A DNA stretch of 64,000 nt from an uncultured Brevinema sp. (GCA_947038195.1 CAMQVI010000002.1:45003-109002), one strand, 5' to 3'. Counted from the stretch's first letter, positions 19,693 through 30,278 are shown. Translations and numbers: made by a program. Notes: generated by a model from the sequence alone, not told the origin.

Positions 19693-21064
19693 TTTTTTTA
19701 GAACTGTTTTGCTTAAAAGCTGCTAGGGAATCTCCAAAAATCGTACATACTTTTTTACGTTTAAGAGGGTGTTCCGTAAGAAGCTCTATAATAGGACCTG
19801 TACAATTCATAATCTTAGTAAGGTCAATAATAATATTATTTTTAGAATGGTTTCCAAATATATAAATAGAATCTTCCCCGTCCATATATCGCTCTATTCC
19901 CCAGACACAGCAATCTTGTAAAACCATTCGGAAACGCCCTTGTCTAAGAACAGGGTATTTTTTTCTTAATTTCAAGAGTTTTTGGTAGAGATGAAAGAGG
20001 TCTTTATTCCATTTTATTTTAGTCCAATACATATTTCGTTCCGTGCCTGTTTTAACTAAGCCTATCTCTTCTCCAAATAGAATCTTAGGGGTCATAGACC
20101 CTAAGAGTTGAAATCCTATCCCTCTCATAGCGACAGGAAAACTTCTTCGAGTGAGATTCCAAAAAGAGATTTGATCATCGGAAAGACTAAATGGTATGGT
20201 GGCAATATCTTGCCTGTATTCATAAGCAAATCGCCCTAACAATCCTATACTGGGATTAAAATCTTCTGTTTCTAAAAAAATATCTCTTAAAAGGCAGGTG
20301 AGAGCTTTGTTAGTTTTACCCTCTTCAAAGAGAGGATATTTTTTAAGTAAAGGGGATTTGGCAGGGATATCTCCAGCCAATCTATCAATAGGGAATTTGT
20401 CAAAATAAGAATGATGTTTTTCGAAATCTTGTATAGATTTTGGGGTAGGCAGATGGTATATAGCCATAATATTAGAGGGAGTAATAGGAGGAGAGTGGTG
20501 TTCGTTGATTTCAAAAGGGTCAATAGCCCATTCTGACTCTTTTAGTCCGTTAACACCATAATAAGCGTGCTTTTCATATCCTGTGAGCTCAAAATATGCT
20601 AGTAAAGATTCTTCTTGAGGGATATCTACAACAAACATCTGGTATTCACTGGAACCTTCAAAAAAAGTATTTTTTCCATGGATTATTTCCAAACCTTTTA
20701 AGGTTTGGATGTTTAAGGTAGCCTGAGTCCATAAAGACGAATTAAGCCCTATCATGAGGACAAGGTGATTGTTTTTGACAAAAGACTTTGCTAAATCAAA
20801 AATAACCCCTTGATTTGTTTCAGAGCCTAATATTAAAATCGCCTCTCCCCCTTTTGGGGCTCTAAGCTGATCATGGACAATTTCTCCATCGGCAAGAAAT
20901 TGGTAGCGATATACACCACTAGGCAAGTCTATTGTTTTAACGAAATAATGATTTCTATCACAAAAATCCAACTGAAGGTCGATATCCACAGGAAAATCAT
21001 TGGAATGTATAGAGACGGATTTATATTTTTCTGCAGGTAGAATAAATTTTATAGGATACTTCAT
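19637..21064 (-). CDS. CBM48/AMPK-like N-terminal domain plus degenerate GH13-like domain, probably non-catalytic
   Basis: N-term [35 protein letters not shown] (CBM48-like); C-term [13 protein letters not shown]...[20 protein letters not shown] (GH13 beta-8-like). No GH13 catalytic Asp/Glu motifs seen. Confidence 0.65.
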   Translation of the reverse strand: MKYPIKFILPAEKYKSVSIHSNDFPVDIDLQLDFCDRNHYFVKTIDLPSGVYRYQFLADGEIVHDQLRAPKGGEAILILGSETNQGVIFDLAKSFVKNNHLVLMIGLNSSLWTQATLNIQTLKGLEIIHGKNTFFEGSSEYQMFVVDIPQEESLLAYFELTGYEKHAYYGVNGLKESEWAIDPFEINEHHSPPITPSNIMAIYHLPTPKSIQDFEKHHSYFDKFPIDRLAGDIPAKSPLLKKYPLFEEGKTNKALTCLLRDIFLETEDFNPSIGLLGRFAYEYRQDIATIPFSLSDDQISFWNLTRRSFPVAMRGIGFQLLGSMTPKILFGEEIGLVKTGTERNMYWTKIKWNKDLFHLYQKLLKLRKKYPVLRQGRFRMVLQDCCVWGIERYMDGEDSIYIFGNHSKNNIIIDLTKIMNCTGPIIELLTEHPLKRKKVCTIFGDSLAAFKQNSSKKIKNGNDLLLEDDLEDDEE

Positions 21065-21251
21065 ACAACGGTTCCTTTATCTTCTTTAACACTAAGATAT
21101 TGTACAACTAATATTATAATCAATCCTTTTGAAAATAGCAATACTTTACATTATTATTAAACATGACAAAGAACATATATTCAGAAAAGTTGGTGTTAAA
21201 TATAAAAAGATTATAATACTAGGGTAGAAATCTTAAACTTGATAAAAAAAA

Positions 21252-21422
21252 CTACGATACGTGTTGTAAAAACCATTCTCTATAGTAGGATTTTATCCAA
21301 CGCTTAGAGGCTTCGTTTTCACCGATATCATAGCCAGCTTTTTCGCTTTCAAGCCATTTATACTCTTCAATGGAGTGTATAAGATTGGGGAGTGTTTTTC
21401 TATACATATCAAAACATTTCAA
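21252..21422 (-). CDS. Small conserved-looking 56-aa protein (below the ORF-track cutoff)
   Basis: TTG start after AGGAGACTCCA: (M)KCFDMYRKTLPNLIHSIEEYKWLESEKAGYDIGENEASKRWIKSYYREWFLQHVS*. Confidence 0.6.
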   Translation of the reverse strand: MKCFDMYRKTLPNLIHSIEEYKWLESEKAGYDIGENEASKRWIKSYYREWFLQHVS

Positions 21423-21540
21423 TGGAGTCTCCTTAACACTTTATATATCATTTTTCGACTTATTATACCAATATAATAAGGCAAATGGTAGTAAATAGTC
21501 AAGTATTTTTCTCTTTTTATTAATATTATTTTTTTATACT

Positions 21541-21590
21541 ATATTTTCAAACAAAAAGGGATCTTAAGATCCCTTTTTGTTTGAAAATAT
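21541..21590. repeat. 50-bp perfect palindrome / terminator of flgG
   Basis: ATATTTTCAAACAAAAAGGGATCTT|AAGATCCCTTTTTGTTTGAAAATAT, 25-bp arms with no mismatch or spacer. Confidence 0.97.
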
Positions 21591-21597
21591 TAATGAA

Positions 21598-22392
21598 TTA
21601 TCGTTTTAAAGCAACAGCAGACCCTAACATGTTATCACTTGTTTGGATAGCACGGGAATTAAACTCATAGGCTCTTTGTGCAACAATCATGTCTACCATT
21701 TCTGTAATAGCAGAAACGTTAGACATTTCTAAAAAACTTTGTCTTAAAGCTCCAAACCCTTGAGTCGCTGGAGTTCCTTCTACAGGCAATCCTGAAGCAG
21801 GACTTTCTTTCACAAGATTTTCACCTATATTATTAAGCCCAGCAGGATTGATGAACCGATTTAAGGTTAAAAACCCCACTTCTCTAGGATCATTTTCTCC
21901 CCCTACCTTTACACTCACTTCCCCTGTAGGAGTAATAGTGAGTGAAGTAATATCAAAATTATCGGGAAGCTGTGTTCTAGGTAAAAGATAGTATCCTTGA
22001 GATGTTACAATTTCTCTATTAGCATCGATTTTAAAAGTACCATCTCTGGTATAGGCGACAGTTTCATCGGGCATCTGCACGGCAAAAAAACCTTCATCTT
22101 CAATAGCTATATCAAGAACATTTCCAGTTTGTTGTAAACTGCCTTGAGTGTAGAATTTTTGAGTTCCAGATACTTTTACACCTAAACCTGTTTGTATACC
22201 GATAGGGTGTTGTGTTACTTCAGAAGATGGGGTCCCTGCAAGCCTTTGTGTTTGGTATAAAAGATCTTCAAATTCAGCCCTTGTTCTTTTGAACCCTGTA
22301 GTGTTAATATTAGCTAAGTTATTAGAAATAGTGTCAATGTGAAATTGTTCACCTACCATTCCTGACGCAGCTGTCCATAAGGAACGCATCAT
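21598..22392 (-). CDS. flgG: Flagellar distal rod protein FlgG
   Basis: MMRSLWTAASGMVGEQFHIDTISNNLANINTTGFKRTRAEFEDLLYQ; SNVSAITEMVDMIVAQRAYEFNSRAIQTSDNML. Confidence 0.95.
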   Translation of the reverse strand: MMRSLWTAASGMVGEQFHIDTISNNLANINTTGFKRTRAEFEDLLYQTQRLAGTPSSEVTQHPIGIQTGLGVKVSGTQKFYTQGSLQQTGNVLDIAIEDEGFFAVQMPDETVAYTRDGTFKIDANREIVTSQGYYLLPRTQLPDNFDITSLTITPTGEVSVKVGGENDPREVGFLTLNRFINPAGLNNIGENLVKESPASGLPVEGTPATQGFGALRQSFLEMSNVSAITEMVDMIVAQRAYEFNSRAIQTSDNMLGSAVALKR

Positions 22393-22566
22393 AATAGTAT
22401 CCTCCTGAGATATATTTTCTCCTCTTTCTACAAAGAAATAAATCCTTGCTCTTTTATTATCGGATTATTTAAATTTTTCATTATACTTTTTTATTAATAA
22501 TGATTGTTTTTGGTAATTTATTGATGTATAATTGAGATATATAAGTAAAGATTTTAGGAGATTGGT

Positions 22567-22956
22567 ATGACCCTCGATAAAATCAAACAAGTACTCGTTC
22601 AGATTTTGGATGACGGAAGCACAGATAAACCAGACTTGTTTTGTTCAGAAATTGTTTTCCTTCGCTTGCAAGGGCGGTCAGATTGTAAGGGACACCCTGT
22701 CAGGAAGGACACTCTTGTTATGTCCCCCAATATCTATTGGACTATAGATAAAAATATGCAGTCCGCAGATATTAGACCTAATACTAGTAAAGGTAGATTT
22801 GTTCTACAGTACCTACAATTAGTTTCCTATTATATAACCATGGAACATGGGGAAATTACTTTAATTAATAATTTTATTATAGAAGAACGTAAAAAAAGAG
22901 AGGCTCATTTCGATAATGAACAACCACCTTCTTTTTTTGAGAAAGATGAAGAATAA
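22567..22956 (+). CDS. Hypothetical 129-aa protein
   Basis: Intact ORF with tTTTAGGAGA RBS before ATG; no family recognised. Confidence 0.65.
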   Translation: MTLDKIKQVLVQILDDGSTDKPDLFCSEIVFLRLQGRSDCKGHPVRKDTLVMSPNIYWTIDKNMQSADIRPNTSKGRFVLQYLQLVSYYITMEHGEITLINNFIIEERKKREAHFDNEQPPSFFEKDEE

Positions 22957-23035
22957 AAAACACTGCTAGTCATAGTCACCCAACATCATTAACATATTAT
23001 AAAACAACAACTTACATCGTGGTGCTCCGGAAAAT

Positions 23036-23057
23036 GCAATAGTTATTGCTATTTTTT
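23036..23057 (+). terminator. Weak intrinsic terminator candidate
   Basis: GCAATAgtTATTGC followed by TATTTTTT. Confidence 0.4.
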
Positions 23058-23109
23058 GATACTGGTTTATAATTAATAAAGATTAAGTTCTTATTTTTAG
23101 GAGGCTACT

Positions 23110-23817
23110 ATGTCAGCGTATATTGCAGAATTTATCGGAACTGCCATTCTTATAATTTTAGGAAATGGAGTGGTTTCTAACGCCCTACTTGCTAAAACAA
23201 AGGGTAATGGTGGAGGCTGGATTGTAATCACCACAGGGTGGTGTTTTGCAGTGATGATTGCAGCCGCTATTACAGGTCGTGTATCTGGAGCTCACTTAAA
23301 CCCTGCTGTAACAATAGGACAAGCTGTTCATGGGGTATTCCCTATGGCAAATGTTGCTGGATATATTATTGCTCAAGTGGCAGGTGCTTTTGTAGGAGCA
23401 TGCTTTGTGTGGGTGTTTTATAAAGATCATTTTGATGCAGAGACCGATGAAGGGTTGAAATTAGCTTGTTTCTCTACAGGACCTAATATTAGAAATCCTA
23501 TTAACAATTTTATCTCCGAGGTTATCGCTACTTGTATTTTTATGTTAGCAATTTTAGGAATCTCTCATCCTGACTCTGGGTTTGGTCCTATGGCTACCTT
23601 TATGGTTTCCACCTCCATATGGGGTATAGGTCTTTCTTTAGGTGGAACAACAGGATATGCGATTAACCCTGCTCGTGATTTCGGTCCAAGACTTGCTCAT
23701 GCTATCCTTCCTATTAAAGGTAAAGGTAGCTCAGATTTCGCTTATGCTTGGATTCCTATATTTGGACCTATTCTTGGGGCAGTACTCGCAGTATATATCT
23801 TCAAATTTCTTGCCTAG
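23110..23817 (+). CDS. MIP family channel (glycerol facilitator/aquaporin)
   Basis: Two NPA boxes: SGAHLNPAVTIG and GYAINPARDFGPR; polytopic. Confidence 0.95.
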   Translation: MSAYIAEFIGTAILIILGNGVVSNALLAKTKGNGGGWIVITTGWCFAVMIAAAITGRVSGAHLNPAVTIGQAVHGVFPMANVAGYIIAQVAGAFVGACFVWVFYKDHFDAETDEGLKLACFSTGPNIRNPINNFISEVIATCIFMLAILGISHPDSGFGPMATFMVSTSIWGIGLSLGGTTGYAINPARDFGPRLAHAILPIKGKGSSDFAYAWIPIFGPILGAVLAVYIFKFLA

Positions 23818-23878
23818 AGAAGAAAAAGTTTCCAATAATTGGTAAAACGTTTCTATTATTTTTTACTGAAAATTTATT

Positions 23879-23914
23879 AAAAACTCCTAGCTTATTATAA
23901 TGCTAGGAGTTTTC
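23879..23914 (+). terminator. Intrinsic terminator downstream of MIP channel gene
   Basis: AAAACTCCTAGCttattataatGCTAGGAGTTTT. Confidence 0.75.
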
Positions 23915-23976
23915 CTATTGTAAATAGAAAAAAAATACAGTATAATTTTATAGATAACTTATAAATTGAGGAAAAA

Positions 23977-24495
23977 ATGTCTTATAAACCCCCTTTTAAT
24001 CATATAAAAACCTTTATTCGTATGGTAGAAAGCCGTATTCCTCTAAATGTTAAAATTGTTGCTGAAGTTCGTGGTATTTGGTTAGAAGTAGTAGGGGAAT
24101 CAATGGCAAAACGAAGTAAAGTAGCTAAATGTGAATATCTTCCTAAAAAGGATGAGAATGGAAATGATACAGGGGTATTTAACAGACGGCTTGTTGTTCT
24201 GGTTAGTGATAATGCTACCCAAAGTGCTATGGCTACTTATGCTAGTGAGTATTTAGAAAGATTGCCCAAACGGCTCAAAATCCACTCCTTGCGCTTTCAA
24301 TATAGTAAATACCCCCTCAGCTTCAGAGAAGAAGCATATGTTCCTCAAAAACCCACTCTTAACCTTACTTCATTTGAAAAAAATACCATCAGAAAAAAAG
24401 TAGAGAGTATGTCTATGAGTCCAGAGCTTTCAGAGCAAATGATACATTATCTGTATTCATGGAAAAATATCCAAAATAAGGAAAGACCCCAGTGA
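23977..24495 (+). CDS. DciA/DUF721-like protein
   Basis: VRGIWLEVVGESMAKRSKVAKCEYL...LVVLVSDNATQSAMATYASEYLERL resembles the DUF721 pattern; upstream of tilS. Confidence 0.55.
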   Translation: MSYKPPFNHIKTFIRMVESRIPLNVKIVAEVRGIWLEVVGESMAKRSKVAKCEYLPKKDENGNDTGVFNRRLVVLVSDNATQSAMATYASEYLERLPKRLKIHSLRFQYSKYPLSFREEAYVPQKPTLNLTSFEKNTIRKKVESMSMSPELSEQMIHYLYSWKNIQNKERPQ

Positions 24496-25757
24496 AGGTA
24501 GTTTTTACAGTTTCGGGTGGAGCAGACTCTATTTACCTTTTGCATACACAGAAAGATAACTATCCTTTAGATCAAATCACAGTACTACATATCAATCACC
24601 AAACAAGACCAGAATGTTCCGAAGAAGCATTATTTGTTGAACAGCACTGTATAAAACTAGGTGTTAGATTTGTCGTTTTAAAGGCCCGAGGGCTCTTTTT
24701 AGAAATGCCCAATTTTGAAGATGAGGCTAGAAAAGAACGCTATCGCTTGTTTGCAGAATATGCTGTAGAAAATAATATCACTACTGTTCTGACAGCTCAT
24801 CATCAAGACGATCTTATAGAAACTGTTTTTTTAAAATTACTTCGTGGCTCTACGAATCTTTTTATCCCTTCCCAGCGTTATCTCAATAGAGATAAAAAAA
24901 TTATTATTCAAAGACCTTTACTAAAAATTCCCAAACAAGAAATATTAGCCTATCTAGAGGCATATAAAACACCTTATATTAATGATTGTTCCAATGATGA
25001 TCCCAAATATTTGCGTAATTTTTTACGTCTTAATATTATCCCTCTATTGGAACAACGCATTCTTAATGTATCCAAAAAATTAAGAACTGTTGCAGAACAA
25101 AGAGAAAAAGAGGAGGCATTTTTAAAAAATTATACCACCAAAAAAATAACAGGACTGCTAAAAGATAAGCAGATTAGGATAAAAGATTTCTTAGAAGAAG
25201 ATATTATTATCCAAGAACGTATTCTACAAGAAATAATGATAACATGTTTTAAAAAATCAATATCTTTAAAGCAACTGCAAGAAATGATTAAAAAAATAAA
25301 AAGAAAAGAACAAAAATCAATAATAATTTTTGATTCTTTAGAGGGGACAATCCTCAAAGAGCAAGGCTACCTTCTAATAATTAATAAAAATATCGAAAAA
25401 TCTCTTGAAAAAAATGAATTAATCATTCATAATAATGAAGTGTATAGAGATGGTTTTCAATGGTTTGTTGAAGAGAGGCAAGGGGAAGGCTTGCGGTATC
25501 GTTTAGAAGATGATATTTCACTAAGAGCCCCCAAAGAGGGGGAAAGAATCCCTTGGAATAGAGGAACTAAAAAAATAAGCTCTCTTCTAAAAGATAAAAA
25601 AATCCCTCTTTCTCGTCGTTCCGAAGCAAGAATTATCCAAAAAAATGGAAACATTGTGGGAGTGCTTAGCGAACTTTATTCTTATATTATTCCCCAAGAA
25701 AGAGGTAACCTAGAAGAAAAAGGTTTGTACATAAAATGGAAAAAAAGATACCAATAG
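24492..25757 (+). CDS. tilS: tRNA(Ile)-lysidine synthase
   Basis: VFTVSGGADSIYLLH PP-loop; LTAHHQDDLIETVFLKLLRGS; C-terminal LKDKKIPLSRRSE. Confidence 0.95.
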   Translation: MKVVFTVSGGADSIYLLHTQKDNYPLDQITVLHINHQTRPECSEEALFVEQHCIKLGVRFVVLKARGLFLEMPNFEDEARKERYRLFAEYAVENNITTVLTAHHQDDLIETVFLKLLRGSTNLFIPSQRYLNRDKKIIIQRPLLKIPKQEILAYLEAYKTPYINDCSNDDPKYLRNFLRLNIIPLLEQRILNVSKKLRTVAEQREKEEAFLKNYTTKKITGLLKDKQIRIKDFLEEDIIIQERILQEIMITCFKKSISLKQLQEMIKKIKRKEQKSIIIFDSLEGTILKEQGYLLIINKNIEKSLEKNELIIHNNEVYRDGFQWFVEERQGEGLRYRLEDDISLRAPKEGERIPWNRGTKKISSLLKDKKIPLSRRSEARIIQKNGNIVGVLSELYSYIIPQERGNLEEKGLYIKWKKRYQ

Positions 25758-25770
25758 GAACGTAGAAATC

Positions 25771-26289
25771 ATGAAAAAACTAGAAGTATTATATTCTGAG
25801 GCAGATCTGGATAAGAGAATCCGTGAAATTGCAGTAGAGATTAATGAGTATATAGGCGAAGATGAAGCCATTATTGTAGCCAATTTAAAAGGAGCAATTC
25901 CCTTTTATGCAGATCTTTTTCGTTGTCTAACTGGAAAAGTAAAGATGGACTTTATAGAAACCCAAAGTTATATTGACAATAAAAGCTCTGGGCATGTGAA
26001 GATAGCAAGAGATCTTTCCGAAGATGTTAAAGGAAAAAAAATTGTTATAGTAGAAGATATTTTAGATACAGGGCTTACTTTTGAGCATATTTTAAAACAT
26101 CTAAAACATTTTCACGGAGCGAAAGAAGTTAAAATTTGTGTTCTTCTTAACAAAGAAGCCAACAGAAAAGTCGTCATGAAAGCGGATTGGGTGGGTTTTG
26201 ATATCCCTGATCATTATGTTTTAGGGTACGGTTTGGATGATAATCAATATTATAGAAATCTACCCTACATAGGGTATTGGACAGAATAG
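25771..26289 (+). CDS. hpt: Hypoxanthine phosphoribosyltransferase
   Basis: IVIVEDILDTGLTFEHILKHL PRPP motif; VGFDIPDHYVLGYGLDDNQYYRNLPYIG. Confidence 0.96.
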   Translation: MKKLEVLYSEADLDKRIREIAVEINEYIGEDEAIIVANLKGAIPFYADLFRCLTGKVKMDFIETQSYIDNKSSGHVKIARDLSEDVKGKKIVIVEDILDTGLTFEHILKHLKHFHGAKEVKICVLLNKEANRKVVMKADWVGFDIPDHYVLGYGLDDNQYYRNLPYIGYWTE

Positions 26290-26357
26290 AATTTGACTAG
26301 CTACGTTTTATTTATGTAGATTATAGTAATAAAAGAAAATATAGAAAAGGAAAAGTC

Positions 26358-28334
26358 ATGAATAAAAAAAAGAATAAAATGCCTGCAGTCGGTGGACAAG
26401 GGATTACAATAGGTGTATTTTTGTTGATCACATTAGGTCTTTTTGTCTTATGGTCTCGATTTGAGACTCCTCCTACTATGGTAGAATACTCAAGATTTTT
26501 CAAAAAATTAGAAACTGGACAAATTCAATCTTTAACTGTGCAAGGACAAAAAATAGAAGGTCGTATGCTTGGGGCAGATTCTCTAAACCCAGAACGTTTC
26601 CTTACTATTATTCCTATGAATGATCCAGACCTACTCCCTTTATTAAAATCTCAAGATATTCTTTTAGAAGGTAAGATGATTCAATCTTCTAGTAGTACTC
26701 AAAGTTTTTGGTGGATTCTAATTATTTCTGCTGGTATTTTGATGCTATGGTCTGCCCTTTCTCGTAATGGTGGGGGTGGGGGTGGCCCAGGTCAAGCCAT
26801 GAATTTTGGTAAAACTAAAGCAAGACTTCACAATGAAATTGCAGATAAAAAAACATTTAAAGATGTTGCTGGAGCTGAAGAGGCGAAAGAAGATCTTGAA
26901 GAAGTGGTAGAATTCCTTAAACACCCTAAAAAATTCCAAGAATTAGGGGCTAAAATTCCTAAAGGGGTTCTTTTAGTGGGACCTCCTGGAACAGGTAAAA
27001 CCCTCCTTGCTAAAGCAGTGGCGGGTGAAGCTAACGTTCCTTTCTTTAGTGTTTCTGGTTCTGAATTTGTAGAAATGTTTGTTGGGGTAGGGGCTTCTCG
27101 TGTTAGAGACCTTTTTGCCAATGCTCGTAAAAAATCCCCTGCTATTATCTTTATTGATGAGCTTGATGCAGTAGGTCGCGCTAGAGGCGCTGGGTGGGGT
27201 GGATCTCATGATGAAAGAGAGCAAACTCTTAACCAAATATTAGTAGAAATGGACGGATTCGATTCTTCTGAAGGCTTAATCATCATTGCTGCCACCAATA
27301 GACCTGATATTCTTGATCCTGCTTTAAAAAGACCTGGTCGTTTTGATAGACAAGTAGTAGTCGATAGACCTGATTCTAAAGCAAGAGAAGGGATCTTGGC
27401 AGTTCACTGTAAAAAGAAAAAAATAGCGGCAGATGTTAAATTAGATGTTATTGCTAAAGGTACCCCTGGATTTACAGGAGCTGATTTAGAAAATCTTGCT
27501 AATGAAGCAGCTTTAAAAGCTGGTCGTGATAATAGAAAAGAAATCATAGGCGATGACTTTGAATATGCTAAAGATAAGGTTATGATGGGACCAGAAAGAC
27601 GTTCTATGGTAATGACAGATGAAGACAAACTTACTACCGCTTACCATGAAGGTGGACATGCAGTTTCTGGACACTTCTTGAAGATGGTGGATCCAGTACA
27701 TAAGGTCACTATCATTCCTAGAGGACAAGCTTTAGGGGTAACCTTCTTCCTCCCACAAAATGACAGATATTCCCATATTAAGAAAAAAGTAGAAGAAAAT
27801 ATTATTATGGCTTTAAGTGGGCGTGCAGCAGAAGAAATTATGTTCGGTAAAGAATTTATTTCCGCTGGGGCAAGAGGAGATATAGAGCACGTTACTCGCT
27901 ATGCTCGTTCTATGGTATGTGAATGGGGTATGAGTGACCTTTTAGGCCCTGTTCAATATGGGGAAAGTGATGGACCTGTATTCCTTGCTAAGGATATTTC
28001 TAGTCGTAAAACCTACTCAGAAAAAACCCACGAAGATATAGATTCTGAAATTAAGCGTATTATTACAACAGGCTATACAGCAGCTGTGGCTCTTTTAGAG
28101 AAACATAAAGATAAACTGATTGATATTGCGGAAATCTTATTAGACAAAGAAACCTTGTCTTCTGATGAAGTGATAGCCATTCTTGGTATAGCAGAAAGAC
28201 CTAAGTTCCCTGTTTTAGATGACTTCCGCAAACGACACCCAGCTAGGGTCTACGAAACTACAGAAGAAGTTGTCGCAGAAGCAGTTACTACTGAAGATGT
28301 CACCCCTCCTTCTGACGAAGCTGAAAAAGTATAA
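26358..28334 (+). CDS. ftsH: ATP-dependent zinc metalloprotease FtsH
   Basis: [58 protein letters not shown] zinc site. Confidence 0.98.
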   Translation: MNKKKNKMPAVGGQGITIGVFLLITLGLFVLWSRFETPPTMVEYSRFFKKLETGQIQSLTVQGQKIEGRMLGADSLNPERFLTIIPMNDPDLLPLLKSQDILLEGKMIQSSSSTQSFWWILIISAGILMLWSALSRNGGGGGGPGQAMNFGKTKARLHNEIADKKTFKDVAGAEEAKEDLEEVVEFLKHPKKFQELGAKIPKGVLLVGPPGTGKTLLAKAVAGEANVPFFSVSGSEFVEMFVGVGASRVRDLFANARKKSPAIIFIDELDAVGRARGAGWGGSHDEREQTLNQILVEMDGFDSSEGLIIIAATNRPDILDPALKRPGRFDRQVVVDRPDSKAREGILAVHCKKKKIAADVKLDVIAKGTPGFTGADLENLANEAALKAGRDNRKEIIGDDFEYAKDKVMMGPERRSMVMTDEDKLTTAYHEGGHAVSGHFLKMVDPVHKVTIIPRGQALGVTFFLPQNDRYSHIKKKVEENIIMALSGRAAEEIMFGKEFISAGARGDIEHVTRYARSMVCEWGMSDLLGPVQYGESDGPVFLAKDISSRKTYSEKTHEDIDSEIKRIITTGYTAAVALLEKHKDKLIDIAEILLDKETLSSDEVIAILGIAERPKFPVLDDFRKRHPARVYETTEEVVAEAVTTEDVTPPSDEAEKV

Positions 28335-28349
28335 TTTAAGAAAAAATAA

Positions 28350-28377
28350 AAACACCCCTGCAAAAGGGGTGTTTTTT
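28350..28377 (+). terminator. Intrinsic terminator downstream of ftsH
   Basis: aaACACCCCTgcaaAAGGGGTGTtttttt. Confidence 0.9.
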
Positions 28378-28394
28378 GATTTACTTTTTAGAGA

Positions 28395-28889
28395 TTATTC
28401 GGATTCTGATTCGGGGGTATTATTTATGATACAGTGGTGGGCACAAGCTATCGCAAAGGATAAAGCCTCATCGCAGTCTTTTTCAGGGTGCATTTTGTTG
28501 AGAGTGACATAGGCTTTGGCTCCACCCTTTTTTTTTGCTTCTTTTAAAAAACTTTGTTTATTATTGTATTCTCGTACAGGAACCCCTTGTAGATAGGTAA
28601 CGCCTTCCAGATAAGATTTTCGTCTATTATCAACACTATCAATTTCATAGCCAGCTATTTTCAATGCTATTTTATCGATTTTATAAGTCGCAATGTTTTT
28701 TTTAAGTTCTTTATCAAACCACGCCACTGTTTGAATAGGGATATGTTGCTCTGCTTTGAAATAATCTTCGGGAACAGATATTCTATGATCATCATCTGTA
28801 CTGATAAGAGCGTATTCTCCCTGTTCGTTTTTGTTTATTACAGCAAAGTGAACCCGTTTTTTTCTAATACATATACCGAGTACATTCAT
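28395..28889 (-). CDS. Hypothetical, possibly RuvC/RNase H-fold
   Basis: VLGICIRKKRVHFAVINKN N-terminus and alternating strand/helix pattern; weak fold guess. Confidence 0.45.
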   Translation of the reverse strand: MNVLGICIRKKRVHFAVINKNEQGEYALISTDDDHRISVPEDYFKAEQHIPIQTVAWFDKELKKNIATYKIDKIALKIAGYEIDSVDNRRKSYLEGVTYLQGVPVREYNNKQSFLKEAKKKGGAKAYVTLNKMHPEKDCDEALSFAIACAHHCIINNTPESESE

Positions 28890-28991
28890 TTTATTTCCTT
28901 ACTTTGGAGATACCAAAGATTTATTAATCTTATTAGTAGTTTATTATTTTTGATAATACTAATTAATGTGCTCTTACCCCCCTCTTTTTAG

Positions 28992-30278
28992 TTAGTATTC
29001 AAATAACAAGTTACCATCTTTATCAAGGACTACTTTTGTAGGAATAATAGTAATAAATTCGTTAACAGCTGTTGAGTCAGCTTTAAAATGCACTCTAATA
29101 TAATTTTCTGTATAAGCTTCTCTAATACCTTGTTTTGCCGTTTCAGTAAGGGCTGTATATGTTTTTCCTATACAGTTTTCTTGAGCAAATTTTAAAGCAC
29201 TTTCTTGATAAACTGTTTTTAATTTTTCTTCTCTTTCTTTTTTGAGCTTAATAGGCAAATCATCCATACGAGCTGCGGTAGTGCCTTCTCTACGAGAGAA
29301 AGGAAAAATATGTACTCGTGAAAATTGAGCTTTACGAACGATAGAGAGGGTTTCTTCAAACTCTTCGTCTGTTTCATTAGGAAATCCTACGATAATATCT
29401 GTGGTGATTCCTGCATCAGGTCTTACTTTTCTAATACGATTTATTAAATCTAAAAATTCTCTGCTATCATAATGCCGAAACATCCTTTTTAAAACGGTAT
29501 CAGATCCTGATTGTACAGAGAGATGAAAATGAGGTGTCATTTTAGGGTGAGCTAAACAATCTATCAAGACAGAATCAAATTCGTCTGGCTGTAGGGAAGA
29601 TAGACGTATGCGAAAGTCCCCCTCTATCTCGAGGAGAGATTTTACCAGTACTCCTAGATATCCTTCGGCAGAAGTATAATCGCTAAGGTTAATCCCTGTG
29701 AGGACAATTTCTTTATAACCAGCATCTAACAAAACTTGAAAAGCAGTACGGATTTTTTCTGGGTGCTGACTACGACTACGCCCTCTAGCAAAAGGGATTT
29801 TACAAAAAGAACAAAACTTATCACAACCATCTTGTATTTTCAAAAAAGCTCTCGTACGTTCAAAGCCAGAAATTTCTGGAAACTCTGTTTTGTCTTGACC
29901 GTCTACCAATTTAGTCCCTAAGTCTAGTAAAGGAAGATATTCGTGAATACTAAATTTTTGATCATTTCGTAGAATGAGATCTATATAATTTTCTTCAGCT
30001 AATTCTAAGCCATCTGTGGTTGCGTAACACCCTGTAGCAATGACCTTTTTCCCCATGTTTTTAGCTCTACGCATGTGCTTACGACCTTTATCGTCAGCTT
30101 TAGCAGTTACGGTGCAGGTATTGACAATGACGATATCAGCATCCTCTTGAATGTCACAAATAATATGTCCCTGTTCTTTCAAATGAGATACGATAGCATC
30201 TCCCTCAAAGGCATTTAATTTACAGCCCATATTTATTAAATGGATTTTTTGAGCTTGTTGCTCTTTTATATGATTCAT
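28992..30278 (-). CDS. mtaB: tRNA-t6A methylthiotransferase MtaB-like radical SAM protein
   Basis: MGCKLNAFEGDAI, NTCTVTAKAD, DGCDKFCSFCKIPFARGRSRS (CxxxCxxC), TRAM-like C-terminus. Confidence 0.92.
   Translation of the reverse strand: MNHIKEQQAQKIHLINMGCKLNAFEGDAIVSHLKEQGHIICDIQEDADIVIVNTCTVTAKADDKGRKHMRRAKNMGKKVIATGCYATTDGLELAEENYIDLILRNDQKFSIHEYLPLLDLGTKLVDGQDKTEFPEISGFERTRAFLKIQDGCDKFCSFCKIPFARGRSRSQHPEKIRTAFQVLLDAGYKEIVLTGINLSDYTSAEGYLGVLVKSLLEIEGDFRIRLSSLQPDEFDSVLIDCLAHPKMTPHFHLSVQSGSDTVLKRMFRHYDSREFLDLINRIRKVRPDAGITTDIIVGFPNETDEEFEETLSIVRKAQFSRVHIFPFSRREGTTAARMDDLPIKLKKEREEKLKTVYQESALKFAQENCIGKTYTALTETAKQGIREAYTENYIRVHFKADSTAVNEFITIIPTKVVLDKDGNLLFEY

Noticed and set aside
22981-23060. 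Possible SRP/4.5S RNA fragment (GGTGCTCCGGAAAATGC)
   Set aside because: Lacks the conserved GGAAGGAAGCAG-type domain IV core; more likely a short terminator region.
26745-27728. Several ORFs of 64-97 aa antisense to ftsH
   Set aside because: Fully inside a highly conserved gene; shadow ORFs with no RBS or family motif.
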